Shown: positions 1 to 8,907, numbered from the stretch's first letter. The stretch is 64,000 nt of DNA from JSC-12 sp033764965 (GCA_033764965.1 JANRIN010000269.1:1-64000), one strand, 5' to 3'. The notes: a model not told the origin generated them from the letters alone. Program-made: numbers and translations.

Positions 1-78
1 GTCATGGAAACCGCTTGCGGATTACATAACTTCCGGCTCACTCATCGTCAACTTAAGGTGCAAAAGAAAGCAGCTTAA
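1..78 (+). pseudogene. Transposase C-terminal tail (cut by window edge)
   Basis: The first 25 codons read VMETACGLHNFRL followed by a basic tail and end at a TAA. The 'METACGLHNFR' type ending resembles the C-terminus of DDE transposases of IS5-like families seen in cyanobacteria. Only the tail lies in the window, so it cannot be told whether the element is intact upstream. The right end of the element should lie roughly at 80-130, because the neighbouring DUF1349 reading frame loses its similarity there. Family assignment is from memory of the motif and is tentative. Confidence 0.5.
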
Positions 79-121
79 TCAACCAATTCTTAGAGGAAGC
101 TATTCATTTTCTAGTACATTC

Positions 122-271
122 TTATTTCCAATAAAGTCTAAAATAAAAATGTCCACTATCGCGAATAAAGCCGTAATGGGTGATACGCCAAAAATCAGTT
201 TCGGGAGCAGTTTTGATAACGATTTGATTCCCTGAGTGTGACCAATTGGGAGGTTCATTTAACCATTGCAT
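122..271 (-). pseudogene. DUF1349-type protein, N-terminal fragment
   Basis: A short frame of 49 codons starts at ATG 271 and begins MQWLNEPPNW, then has DFWRITHYGFIRDSGHFY. This matches the N-terminal quarter of DUF1349 proteins (jelly-roll fold, about 180-200 residues, of unknown function), whose signature is a W-x-N-E-P start and a DFWR-x-THYGF-x-RD motif. After HFYF the frame runs for five codons of unrelated sequence into TAA. The rest of the gene is missing, and a transposase end lies directly beyond, so the gene was probably broken by IS insertion or an IS-mediated deletion. It lies 79 bases downstream of the TetR gene on the same strand and was probably its operon partner. A purine-rich AGAAGAGAG stretch precedes the ATG. 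Confidence 0.6.
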
Positions 272-350
272 TGACTCTCTTCTCCTATGCTACATTCGTT
301 CTTCTGTCATCAAACGCATAACAATGGGATGATGGGAAGGCATTCAACCC

Positions 351-941
351 TTAATCATCAAACAGTAACTCAACTAGAGCTTCTACCAGGCGATCGAGGG
401 TTATATTCATCACATCTTTGCCTTGCAGCATTTCCATCATTTGATAGTAGTAGCTCAATGTGCCAGAAATAATCCAGGCAGTGGCTTCTGGATCAGAACT
501 GCGAAGTCCAGCCGCGTTTTTTAGATAGTCCGTTGACACTTGTAAACCAGGTTTTTCGAACTGTTCAACATAAAATTTTGCTAACTCAGGAAACCGACCT
601 GATTCCCCCACAATTAGCCGATAGAAATTCATTCGCATTGGATCAAGATTTTCAGGAGCAATGCTCTTAGCCATCAACAAACGCAATTGTTCTACTGGGT
701 CAGATGGCAATGGCTCTGAGGTAAATACCTGGTGTAAGTGCTGCTCTGCCGTATATTGAACGATCGCCGCAAAGAGCTTCTCCTTGCTCTCAAAGTAGCT
801 GTAGAGCGTCTCCTTTGACACGCCTGCGGTCGCTGCAATCCGAGCCATGCTGGCGGCGGCATAGCCATCTCGCAAAAACTCTTGCATCGCTCCCTGCAAA
901 ATTTGTTCGGCTTTAGCAGTTTGCCTGAATTCCTTCGGCAT
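351..941 (-). CDS. TetR/AcrR family transcriptional regulator
   Basis: This is a 196-residue helix-turn-helix repressor. The N-terminal DNA-binding domain is clear at residues 10-60: AEQILQGAMQEFLRDGYAAAS, then ARIAATAGVSKETLYSYFESKEKLF, the classical TetR recognition helix. The C-terminal ligand domain has the usual length and ends WIISGTLSYYYQMMEML. I take ATG at 941; a GTG lies one codon upstream. The downstream partner is the broken DUF1349 gene. The upstream region holds direct CGTAC repeats (970-983) and a palindrome at 1044-1070 that could be its operators. The ligand is unknown. Confidence 0.9.
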   Translation of the reverse strand: MPKEFRQTAKAEQILQGAMQEFLRDGYAAASMARIAATAGVSKETLYSYFESKEKLFAAIVQYTAEQHLHQVFTSEPLPSDPVEQLRLLMAKSIAPENLDPMRMNFYRLIVGESGRFPELAKFYVEQFEKPGLQVSTDYLKNAAGLRSSDPEATAWIISGTLSYYYQMMEMLQGKDVMNITLDRLVEALVELLFDD

Positions 942-969
942 CACAAACCCTGACTCAACCGATTTAATC

Positions 970-983
970 GTACCGTACCGTAC
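970..983. promoter_or_regulatory. Overlapping GTAC-type repeats upstream of the TetR gene
   Basis: The sequence CGTACCGTACCGTAC contains overlapping odd palindromes (GTAC-N-GTAC) about 30 bases upstream of the TetR start codon. Such spacing suits an autoregulatory operator. No binding evidence; inferred from position and symmetry only. Confidence 0.3.
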
Positions 984-1043
984 AGTCTAAAAACCACCCG
1001 ATCGGGGGACTTGGCAGTCGAATATTCAACCTATTATGAAGTT

Positions 1044-1070
1044 AATCGAACCGAACGGTTTGGTTCGATT
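1044..1070. promoter_or_regulatory. 27-bp palindrome between divergent TetR and SRPBCC genes
   Basis: The arms AATCGAACC and GGTTCGATT are perfect 9-base inverted repeats around a 9-base centre, itself nearly symmetrical. The site lies between the divergent TetR (351-941) and SRPBCC (1139-1618) genes, about 70 bases before the latter's start. A regulator binding site is likely; the TetR next door is the natural candidate. Confidence 0.45.
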
Positions 1071-1138
1071 GTTGAGCCAATAGCCAGGAATGCAATTGCG
1101 TTCCAAGACCTATGCCCAGTGCAGTGCAGGAATGTAGA

Positions 1139-1618
1139 ATGCTGATTCACACCAGGGTGCAAATTTTCATTAACGCACCGATCGAGCAAGTGTTTGATTG
1201 GTCGATCGACAGTCAAAACTTACCCAGATTTTTTACTGGGTATCAAGCCATTCCTGCCATCCTGCGTGCAACCACAACCGATGGGTTACCTCTGCACGAA
1301 GGCAGTATACGCATTGTGCAAAACAGTGACGGTTCTGCGATCGAGGAGGCGATCGTCTCCCTGCAACGTCCGACGCTGCAAGCCTACACATTGCTACGTG
1401 GATTTAAGCCACCCTTCTCATGGCTAGTGCGATCGGCATCGGGGCAGTGGTCATACCGGACGAGCAATTCAGGCACGACTATCACCTGGCAGTTTGATTT
1501 TAAGATGCACCATCTACTCGCTTATGTTGCCTTTCTGGCACTGGTCAAGCATCCATTTCAAACTGCCCAACGCATTTGTCTTGCAAACCTCAAACAGACG
1601 ATGGAACATGCTAGTTGA
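1139..1618 (+). CDS. SRPBCC (START/polyketide-cyclase-like) family protein
   Basis: This is a 159-residue single-domain protein. It opens with the typical SRPBCC first strand and helix, VQIFINAPIEQVFDWSIDS, and closes with a long amphipathic helix, NLKQTMEHAS. These proteins form a helix-grip fold that holds hydrophobic ligands; no catalytic function can be assigned. An earlier in-frame ATG lies at 1112, but the ATG at 1139 has AGGAA six bases upstream and fits the start of the family, so I prefer it. It is divergent from the TetR gene and may be under its control. Confidence 0.75.
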   Translation: MLIHTRVQIFINAPIEQVFDWSIDSQNLPRFFTGYQAIPAILRATTTDGLPLHEGSIRIVQNSDGSAIEEAIVSLQRPTLQAYTLLRGFKPPFSWLVRSASGQWSYRTSNSGTTITWQFDFKMHHLLAYVAFLALVKHPFQTAQRICLANLKQTMEHAS

Positions 1619-1622
1619 GAAT

Positions 1623-1772
1623 TCATAGAACATCTGATAACTCTTCCAGCAGGCGACGCAGTTGAGCCATCTTCCGCTGACCTAACAGATCTGCCCACTC
1701 TGCTTCCACTTGTCCGCTGATTTGAATTGCCATGTGCTGCACTTGTTGTCCTTGCTTGGTGAGATGAATTAA
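1623..1772 (-). pseudogene. MarR-family regulator, C-terminal remnant
   Basis: On the minus strand 49 codons read LIHLTKQGQQVQ, then VEAEWADLLGQRKMAQLRR and LEELSDVL before a TGA. This is the wing and dimerisation helix of MarR regulators ('LT..G......V...WA..LG......L...L..L'). An in-frame TAG sits directly upstream (1773-1775), and the DNA-binding part is absent, replaced by the start of the VOC gene. It is therefore a truncated relic. It is too short to have been picked up by size-limited gene finding. Confidence 0.6.
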
Positions 1773-1799
1773 CTATCAATTCAATTGTAAGGAGAAACC

Positions 1800-2291
1800 A
1801 TGATGATGATTCATCACATTTCAATTCCGGCAAATGATCCGCTCCATGTTGCCGAGGTATTAGCAGAAGTCTTGAATGGAAAGGTTGGCGTTTTTCCACC
1901 CAACCTCAACAGCTACATGGTGGTGGCAGGTGATGAATATGGCACGTTAATTGAAATCTATCCCGCAAACAGCGAAATTGTTCCCGGAGTAGGCGATCGC
2001 CAAGCCTGGTTCCAACAAAATAATCATCCTGCCACTTACAATGCTGTTCATGCCGCAATTTCGATATCCACAAGCCTGGAACAGATTGAACGCATCGCCG
2101 CGCGGGAAGGATGGCGAGTTTTGCTCTGTAATCGAGATGGACTATTTGATGTGGTTGAATTTTGGGTTGAGAATCAACTGATGCTGGAGTTACTGACCCC
2201 AGCGATCGTTCATAAATATCTCAATGCCATGCACCCCAAAAATCTAGAACAACTCATGCTGAATATGGCACAGGTAGAAGCGAGAGTTTAG
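1800..2291 (+). CDS. VOC-fold (glyoxalase/dioxygenase-like) protein
   Basis: This 163-residue protein starts MMMIHHISIPANDPLHVAEVLAEVL, the first beta-alpha unit of vicinal-oxygen-chelate proteins, with His near the start in the position of a metal ligand. The second half has a VVEFWVENQLMLELLTP segment typical of the last VOC strand, with Glu in ligand position. The exact reaction is unknown. The start is supported by AAGGAG about five bases upstream. It probably replaced or displaced the regulator whose relic lies just upstream. Confidence 0.65.
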   Translation: MMMIHHISIPANDPLHVAEVLAEVLNGKVGVFPPNLNSYMVVAGDEYGTLIEIYPANSEIVPGVGDRQAWFQQNNHPATYNAVHAAISISTSLEQIERIAAREGWRVLLCNRDGLFDVVEFWVENQLMLELLTPAIVHKYLNAMHPKNLEQLMLNMAQVEARV

Positions 2292-2380
2292 ATATTAGTG
2301 CTGAGGGCTTGTAAGAATTACTTGCTAATCAAGTAATACCAGGCAGTGCTTTAAAGCCTTTCAGTGGATTGTTGACCTGA

Positions 2381-2552
2381 GATCTTGCACCCGTTACAGG
2401 AAGAGGCTTGAAATAAATTTCAGGCTCAAAACTAAAACCTACTAAAACGGGTTAAAACCCTTTCCCAGTCAGTCCTCCAGTCAGTTTTAACTGACTTAAG
2501 TTTTGAGCCAGTACTTTAGTTCAGGGCGACTGTTGAGAATAGTGCAAGACCT
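2381..2552. repeat. Fold-back repeat, family B copy 1 (MITE-like)
   Basis: The ends form an inverted repeat: GATCTTGCAC at 2381 and GTGCAAGAcC at 2542. Inside, GGCTCAAAAC (2423-2432) pairs with GTTTTGAGCC (2500-2509), and there are smaller palindromes GGGTTAAAACCC and TCAGTTTTAACTGA. Related copies lie at 12064-12232 and 43685-43895. All are non-coding and end with a 'GAGAATAG..CAAGA' block. They look like degenerate miniature elements or structured RNA units. Confidence 0.6.
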
Positions 2553-2563
2553 AAGTTAACCCT

Positions 2564-2647
2564 TGATCATCCCCCTGAATCCCTTCTTAAAAAGAAAGAC
2601 TTTAAGCGGTTTGGTTCCCTATTTTTTAAGGCGGGCTAAGGAGGATC
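2564..2647. repeat. GATCCCCC-type dispersed element, family C copy 1
   Basis: Starts GATCATCCCCCTGAATCCC and ends GGCGGGCTAAGGAGGATC, so the ends are approximate inverted repeats capped by GATC. Copies with the same layout are at 8908-8988 and 24456-24506. Non-coding; likely a common cyanobacterial intergenic palindromic repeat. Confidence 0.5.
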
Positions 2648-3046
2648 AAAGAGCTTTAAAGCACACCCTGGATCTTTTATTGCCAGATTAATAGCAGTGA
2701 CCTACACGTCTACCCTACTCGTGATTATTCCTTCTGTTTAAACAGAGTACATTTTTGCACTTTGAAACACATTTCAGCCCTGCATTGGAGGGTTTTGTTG
2801 GTGCCTTGATGTTCAGTGTTCCCCCGAAAATAAAGCCGCTACATGGAACCTTTATTTTTTAAACCAGCGGTGTGGCGAGTGTTTACTGTGTTAATTCATC
2901 ATGACTTTTCTGAAGTATGCTGCAAAAAGCTATTCAAAAATGCAAGAATCTGTTCGCAATGATTAAGTTTTAGAGCTAGACTTTATTAATTAATAGTTTG
3001 CTCAAGTAAACTGCTACTGAAATATAAACAAAATTCAACAGTCTGT

Positions 3047-3850
3047 TTGCAGAATCCAGTGAGCGCCAGAATTCTGATTGTAGAAGATGAAGTCCTAGTG
3101 GCACGGGAAATTGAGAGTCACTTGAATGGGATGGGTTATACGGTTGTTGGAATTGCGATCGCACCTAAAACAGTGATCCAACAGGTCGCCACAACCTTAC
3201 CAGACTTAGTGCTAATGGATATTAATTTACCAGGCTCCGAGGATGGGGTTACGCTGGCAGGAGATATTCGCGATCGCTTTCACATTCCTGTAGTTTATGT
3301 CACTGCTTACACGGACTCTGCCACCCTAGACCGGGTAAAAGCAACCGATCCCTACGGATATATTTTGAAACCCTTTAGTGCGCCAGCCTTGCGGGTTGCG
3401 GTTGAACTTGCCCTCTCTCGCCAGCAAACCCATCAGGAGCAAATCACTCCGGCATCGTCGCAACCCGCCTCAGTCGAGTTTTCGCCAGAGGGACTGCCCC
3501 CCAACAAGTTACAGGCTGTGCTCCTCTACATTGAGGACAATCTCAATCAACCCTTAAGCTTAGAGGTACTTGCTCAAGTTGTGGGAATGTCTTCTTACTA
3601 CTTTGCGCGACTGTTCAAACAATCTACTGGACGATCAGTGCATCAGTATATCATCCACCAACGGATAGAACGGGCAAAGCAGCTATTGCGAGGGGAGGCG
3701 CTGCCTACTGATCAAAATATAGTAGCGTCACCAGTCAAAAAGAGCATTGCTGAAATTGCTAGAGAGTGCGGATTTGCCAATCCTAGCCATCTTGCCCTTC
3801 ACTTCAAGCGGATTGTAGGAGTTACGCCCAAACAATTCCAACGCTTTTAG
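3047..3850 (+). CDS. Response regulator, REC plus AraC-type DNA-binding domain
   Basis: 267 residues. The receiver domain (about 7-125) has the acidic pair VEDE, phospho-acceptor Asp58 in PDLVLMDINLPG, and the conserved Lys in YILKPF. The C-terminal part (about 170-267) is an AraC/XylS double helix-turn-helix: LEVLAQVVGMSSYYFARLFKQ, then IAEIARECGFANPSHLALHFK and GVTPKQF. It is therefore a phosphorylation-controlled transcription factor. The start is TTG at 3047; GTG at 3059 is an alternative, and no strong ribosome site helps to choose. The sensor kinase at 3884 follows 33 bases downstream and is its probable partner. Confidence 0.9.
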   Translation: MQNPVSARILIVEDEVLVAREIESHLNGMGYTVVGIAIAPKTVIQQVATTLPDLVLMDINLPGSEDGVTLAGDIRDRFHIPVVYVTAYTDSATLDRVKATDPYGYILKPFSAPALRVAVELALSRQQTHQEQITPASSQPASVEFSPEGLPPNKLQAVLLYIEDNLNQPLSLEVLAQVVGMSSYYFARLFKQSTGRSVHQYIIHQRIERAKQLLRGEALPTDQNIVASPVKKSIAEIARECGFANPSHLALHFKRIVGVTPKQFQRF

Positions 3851-3883
3851 AAGGCAATCATCTATCGCAGAGGAGCAAGCACA

Positions 3884-6800
3884 ATGATGCAACTGGGGAT
3901 GGTCTTGCTGGGAGTAGGAATTAGTGGGTTACTCATTTTCTTGCTAGAACGCACCCATCAAACTGAAGCAGTGCTCCGACAATACGAGCGGATCGTATCC
4001 TCAACTCCCGATGGGGTTGCTCTGGTCGATCGCGCCTATACCTATCGCCTGGTGAACCAAACCTATCTCAGCAGGATGAACAAACAGTGGGCAGAAATTG
4101 TTGGGCACGCAGTTAGCGAAGTCATGGGAGAAGCACTGTTTCAGGACATTGTGAAGCCTCAGTTCGATCGTTGTTTGCAGGGTGAAACAATTTATTACGA
4201 AGCCTGGTTTGATTTTCCCAATAGTCAGCATCGTCTCATAGCAGTTACTTATGCTCCCTACCTGGAGCTTGACAACACCATTTCAGGCGTTGTGGTAACA
4301 ACCCGTGACCTGACCGATCTCAAGCAGGCAGAAATTGCGTTGCAGCAGCAAACAACCCAAGAGCAGGCATTTAGCCGAATTATTCAAGCGATTCGCAGTT
4401 CTCTAGATCAAGATGCGATCTTTGCCACTGCAACCCGCGAATTTGCTGAACTGTTGCAGCTAGATTTGGTGAGCATTGCCCAATACTTCCCGGATCGGCA
4501 CTGTTGGGTGTCGATCGTTGAACATATTCGCAAACCAGGCTATGAGACTCTTGTAGGGGTTGAACTACCTGATAACAACCATCCTCTGGCTGAGCAATTG
4601 AGGCGGGGAGAGATTGTGGTGGTGGAAGACAGCCACACAGTGCAAAACTCAGTGAGTCAAGAGATTTCCCAAAGACGCGCCCCGACTGCCTGGTTGGCAG
4701 TTCCCCTGGAAGTCAACGGCAAGGTTTGGGGGTGTTTAGCGGGAGATAGATCCCCCCTGCCCGCCACCTTTACGGATGCCGAAATTCAGTTAGCACAGCG
4801 GTTTGCCGATCAATTGGCGATCGCCATCCAGCAAGCCACACTTTACCAGCAAGCCCAACTAGAATTAGCTGAACGGCAACAGGCTGAAGCTGCCTTGCAT
4901 CGGCTGAATCAGGAACTGGAACAACGGGTAGAGGAACGCACCGCCGAACTACTAAAAAGTCGCGATTTATTTGCAGCAACCTTTCAAGAGTCGGCAGATG
5001 CCATTTTTCTGGTGCATTCTGATTCTTTGTTGATTGCAGACTGCAACCAGCGAGCAGTAGAACTATTCGAGGCAGAACACAAGCAAGATTTGATTGGCAT
5101 TCGTGGACACACCCTCCACAAAACTCCTTTATCTGAAACAGAACGGACTCAAATGCTGGGAGAATTTAGTCTGAAAGGGGTGTGGAGTCAGGAGATTGAA
5201 TACCGCACACTCAAGGGACATACTTTTTGGGGCAATTTAGCATCTAAGCGGATTCAAGTTTCTAATCAATTCATGGTTCTGGTACGGATTACAGATATTA
5301 GCGATCGCAAGCGTACCGAAGCCGATCGGCAACAAGCAGAAACTGCCCTGCGCCAGAGCGAAGCCCGGTTTCAACACTTGGCTGCGAATATCCCTGGAAT
5401 CTTCTATCAATCGATAATTCGAGCCGATGGTTCCCGCCACTTCCACTACGTCAGTTCTGGTTTCCAGCGTTTATTTGAACTGGAACCAGCCCAACTTCTG
5501 GAAGATCCGACGCTTTTCTGGTCGATGGTGCATCCAGAGGATATTGAACCTTTACAGGCAGAAGTCTCACGCACCTTGATTAATCACGAGTCATTCCAGT
5601 TTGAGTACCGCATCGTTCCGCCATCTGGTCAGGTTAAATGGATTCATAATGCTGCCAGTCGAGTTTATCTGGATAATGGCGATGTCCTCTCGGATGGGGT
5701 GGTGCTGGATATTACCGATCGCAAACAGGCAGAAGCCGATCTCAAAGCCAGCGAAACCCGCTTTCGGACACTAATTGAGGACTTACAGGTGGGAGTGATT
5801 GTGTTTGATGCCAACCTGAAGCCCATCCTGGTTAACTCCAAAAATGCAGAATTATTAGGAGTCAGTGTTGATGAAATTTTGAATATGAACCCGTCGGAGC
5901 CAGTTTTGGATGTAGTTCGAGAAGATGGAACCCCTATCCCGCTGATGGAGCACCCAGTTTTTCGTGCCCTCACAACTCGCCAATCGGTAAAAGATAGCTT
6001 GGGAGGCGTTTATCGTCCTGCAACCCAAGACCGAGTGTGGCTACTCACCACCGCAGAACCACAACTCAATGAGCAGGGAGAAGTGCAACAGATCATTTGT
6101 ACCGCCACTGACATTAGCGATCGCAAACGAGTTGAAGATGAGCGCAGGCAAACAGAAGCAGCATTGCGGCGATTTGCTGGGCGAGAACACTTGCTGCGAA
6201 CGGTGACTCAACACATCCACCAGTCCTTAGACTTAGACAGTATCCTCACTTCGACCGTCGATGAAGTCCGGCGGATGCTCCAAGCCGATCGCGCACTCAT
6301 TTTTCATCTCACCTCCACCTCCACTGGAATTGTCCTCAAAGAGTCGGTGCTGCCGGAGTATCCTGTCACTGCTGCGATGCTCTGGGAGGAGGAGTGTTTT
6401 CCAGTTGAATGCCACACGTACTATCTGCAAGGAAATCCTCGGATTATTGCAGATGTCGCCACGGATGAATGGGCCGATTGCTTGATAGAGTTTATGCAAA
6501 ACTGCGGTGTAAAATCAAAAATTACTGCGCCGATCGTGTTGAGCATTGAAAATACCTTGCCTCATCTTTGGGGCATTTTGGTCGTGCATAGCTGCGCGGA
6601 TTATCGCCAGTGGGAGGCTTCAGAAGCTGCCTTATTACAGCAAGTTGCGAATCAATTAGCGATCGCGATTCAACAAGCAAATCTTTACCAACAACTGAAA
6701 GCCGAACTGACGGAACGTCGCCAAATTGAAGCCCAACTGCGAACTTCTTTACAGGAAAAAGAGGTGTTGCTAAAAGAAGTTCACCATCGAGTTAAAAACA

Positions 6801-7453
6801 ACTTACAAGTGATTTCTTCTATGCTTTGGTTACAGGCTAAGGCGACTCCGCATGAAATCGTTTTTAGTGCGCTGGCAGATACTCGCAATCGGTTGCAAGC
6901 AATGGCACTGATCCACGAAACGTTTTATCAATCGACTCATTTAGGGCAACTAAACTTTGATAATTACATTCGCTCGTTAGTAAGCAATATCTTGGCAGCC
7001 CACAGTAGCCGCTCCAACCCCATCCAGGTCACCTACCACCTGCAACCCATCGTGCTGAACCTAGAAACCGCAATTCCTTGTGGTTTATTGCTGAATGAAT
7101 TAGTCACGAATGCCGTAAAGCATGCCTTCCCTAACACTCAAATAGGTGAAATTTGCATCACTCTACAGCAGCGATCGTGCCCAGAACCTGATGCAGCAAT
7201 CACTGAAGCTACACCATCCCTTCCATCAGCCACTCCTGCCCCCGAACAACTTCTAACTCATTACATTCTGATGGTGCAAGACAACGGAATAGGCATCCCG
7301 GACGATATTGACATTAACCAACTTAAATCCTTAGGACTCAAGATTGCCTACGATCTAGCATTTCAACTGCGCGGCACTCTAACCCTCGATCGCACCTGCG
7401 GCACTCAATTTCAGCTTACTTTTTCGGTGTTGGACTATCATCAGCGCTTTTAG
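3884..7453 (+). CDS. PAS/GAF sensor histidine kinase (HisKA_2 type)
   Basis: 1189 residues. One N-terminal membrane segment (about 5-22) is followed by PAS (33-150), GAF (160-315), coiled coil, three PAS domains (about 355-470, 490-610, 625-750), a second GAF (765-930), and a HisKA_2 dimerisation domain with EVHHRVKNNLQ (His967/968). The ATPase domain has N-box LLLNELVTNAVKHAFP and G1 box VQDNGIGIP. The second GAF keeps a Cys (Cys866, DCLIEF) at the position where cyanobacteriochromes bind bilin, but the following His is Leu, so chromophore binding is doubtful. AGGAG lies eight bases before the ATG. It probably phosphorylates the REC-AraC protein just upstream. Confidence 0.9.
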   Translation: MMQLGMVLLGVGISGLLIFLLERTHQTEAVLRQYERIVSSTPDGVALVDRAYTYRLVNQTYLSRMNKQWAEIVGHAVSEVMGEALFQDIVKPQFDRCLQGETIYYEAWFDFPNSQHRLIAVTYAPYLELDNTISGVVVTTRDLTDLKQAEIALQQQTTQEQAFSRIIQAIRSSLDQDAIFATATREFAELLQLDLVSIAQYFPDRHCWVSIVEHIRKPGYETLVGVELPDNNHPLAEQLRRGEIVVVEDSHTVQNSVSQEISQRRAPTAWLAVPLEVNGKVWGCLAGDRSPLPATFTDAEIQLAQRFADQLAIAIQQATLYQQAQLELAERQQAEAALHRLNQELEQRVEERTAELLKSRDLFAATFQESADAIFLVHSDSLLIADCNQRAVELFEAEHKQDLIGIRGHTLHKTPLSETERTQMLGEFSLKGVWSQEIEYRTLKGHTFWGNLASKRIQVSNQFMVLVRITDISDRKRTEADRQQAETALRQSEARFQHLAANIPGIFYQSIIRADGSRHFHYVSSGFQRLFELEPAQLLEDPTLFWSMVHPEDIEPLQAEVSRTLINHESFQFEYRIVPPSGQVKWIHNAASRVYLDNGDVLSDGVVLDITDRKQAEADLKASETRFRTLIEDLQVGVIVFDANLKPILVNSKNAELLGVSVDEILNMNPSEPVLDVVREDGTPIPLMEHPVFRALTTRQSVKDSLGGVYRPATQDRVWLLTTAEPQLNEQGEVQQIICTATDISDRKRVEDERRQTEAALRRFAGREHLLRTVTQHIHQSLDLDSILTSTVDEVRRMLQADRALIFHLTSTSTGIVLKESVLPEYPVTAAMLWEEECFPVECHTYYLQGNPRIIADVATDEWADCLIEFMQNCGVKSKITAPIVLSIENTLPHLWGILVVHSCADYRQWEASEAALLQQVANQLAIAIQQANLYQQLKAELTERRQIEAQLRTSLQEKEVLLKEVHHRVKNNLQVISSMLWLQAKATPHEIVFSALADTRNRLQAMALIHETFYQSTHLGQLNFDNYIRSLVSNILAAHSSRSNPIQVTYHLQPIVLNLETAIPCGLLLNELVTNAVKHAFPNTQIGEICITLQQRSCPEPDAAITEATPSLPSATPAPEQLLTHYILMVQDNGIGIPDDIDINQLKSLGLKIAYDLAFQLRGTLTLDRTCGTQFQLTFSVLDYHQRF

Positions 7454-7717
7454 ATAAAGATTTGTGATGAAAAATGAACAAGTGAATATTTCTTATTTAT
7501 TGTTTATGCTATCATTGTAAAATTAGGAGCGTACGGTATAGCTTAATTGTATAGTCCAGCAGAATAGCCCAGGTTGCTGTCTCTGCATTGGCTATTTCTT
7601 CATTGATTGAAGTAGTTTATTCCGTCCCTCGCAAACCTAGCCATCAATAGCCTTACTTGAACGTCAAGGATGCAATCCTAGATATCCAGGCTACATCAAA
7701 AGCATGATAATTGCAGT

Positions 7718-8857
7718 ATGGCAAATAGTAGGATTTTCATCGTTGAAGATGAAATTTTAATTGCTAGAGAAATTGAGGGCTGTTTACAGGAATTAGAGTA
7801 CAGCGTTGTTGGCATTGCGCCTGATTCGGAAACCGCCCTACAGCAAATTTCTCAGACTCAGCCCGATTTAGTTCTGGTTGATATTGTGATTCAGGGAGAC
7901 CAGGATGGCATCGCCCTGGCTGAACAAGTGCAAGCCTGCTACCGAATTCCAGTGATTTATTTAACTGCCTATGTAGACGATCACACTCTAGCACGCGCAA
8001 AACTCACTCAACCCTTTGGCTACATTCTTAAACCATTCAAGAAAAGCGATCTGCGAGTTGCCATTGAAATCGCTCTGACTCGACATCAGGTAGAGTTGAG
8101 AGAAGCTCAAGCACTTTTAGCCATGTTTGAGAACTACACGAATGAGAAGACTAAGCCAACGCCGAAGAACCAACTCTCATCCTCATTAGAATACCTGGCA
8201 ATTCTTTCCCATGAACTTCGCAATCCAATCACGGCTATTCAACTTGCCGCTACGATGTTGAAGGCACAGAATGGTCAAATTGATGAAGCCAAAAAGCAAC
8301 AATTATTGCAACGAATTGAATCCTCTACCGCTACAATGAATCAGTTAATAGAGGATGTACTCACATTAGGTCAAACGGAGCATCACACTACAACACTTCA
8401 GCTTGAAGAAACGGATCTGGTTGGATTCTGTCGAATATTGCTAGAAACTTTTCAGTGGAATACTGATAAAGATTTAATCGATTTTATTTGTCAGCTAAAC
8501 CATATTTATCTTAAGGTTGATCAAAGACTACTCTGGCAAGCCTTTAGTAATTTAGTTAGTAATGCAATTAAGTATTCATCCAGTAACAATCGTGTTATTG
8601 TCCGGTTATTCTGCACAGTGGGAACAGTTTGCTTTGAAGTAAAAGACTATGGAATTGGTATTCCTACGGTAGATTTGGAGTATATCTTTGAACCCTTTCA
8701 TCGTGGTTGCAATGTTAACAAAGTGCCTGGAACTGGATTAGGGCTATCGATCGCCAAACGAGCCGCAGAATTGCATGGTGGAGAAATCACCGTTGAAAGT
8801 CAGGTCGGGTATGGCACTACATTCACCCTCAAGCTGCCTAAGAGAGTTGCCTCTTAG
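7718..8857 (+). CDS. REC-histidine kinase hybrid
   Basis: 379 residues. The N-terminal receiver (1-120) has VEDE and Asp55 in PDLVLVDIVIQG, and is closely similar to the receiver of the AraC-type regulator at 3047. A HisKA domain follows with SHELRNP (His165), then an ATPase domain with N-box LVSNAIKYS, G1 DYGIGIP and G2 GTGLGLSIAKRAAELHGG. No membrane segment, so it is cytoplasmic and likely takes phosphate from an upstream kinase. It follows the kinase at 3884 after 264 bases, so it may have its own promoter. ATG 7718 is the only reasonable start. Confidence 0.9.
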   Translation: MANSRIFIVEDEILIAREIEGCLQELEYSVVGIAPDSETALQQISQTQPDLVLVDIVIQGDQDGIALAEQVQACYRIPVIYLTAYVDDHTLARAKLTQPFGYILKPFKKSDLRVAIEIALTRHQVELREAQALLAMFENYTNEKTKPTPKNQLSSSLEYLAILSHELRNPITAIQLAATMLKAQNGQIDEAKKQQLLQRIESSTATMNQLIEDVLTLGQTEHHTTTLQLEETDLVGFCRILLETFQWNTDKDLIDFICQLNHIYLKVDQRLLWQAFSNLVSNAIKYSSSNNRVIVRLFCTVGTVCFEVKDYGIGIPTVDLEYIFEPFHRGCNVNKVPGTGLGLSIAKRAAELHGGEITVESQVGYGTTFTLKLPKRVAS

Positions 8858-8907
8858 ACGCTGTTTGAACACAGGTGTAAATGGGGCTAGAAAGCCAGAT
8901 CTGAAGA

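Larger units (their letters stand above)
2292..3046. other. Gene-poor stretch with two dispersed repeats
   Basis: No convincing reading frame in 755 bases. It holds fold-back element B1 (2381-2552) and GATCCCCC-type element C1 (2564-2647). The remainder (2650-3046) is AT-rich leader in front of the response regulator, without a clear promoter that I would commit to. Confidence 0.6.

Noticed and set aside
1..2300. Prophage or integrative element at the left edge
   Set aside because: Only a transposase tail is seen; no integrase, attachment site or phage genes.
6479..6481. Cys866 of the kinase at 3884 as a bilin-binding residue
   Set aside because: The aligned next residue is Leu and the surrounding motif departs from cyanobacteriochromes; kept as a note only.
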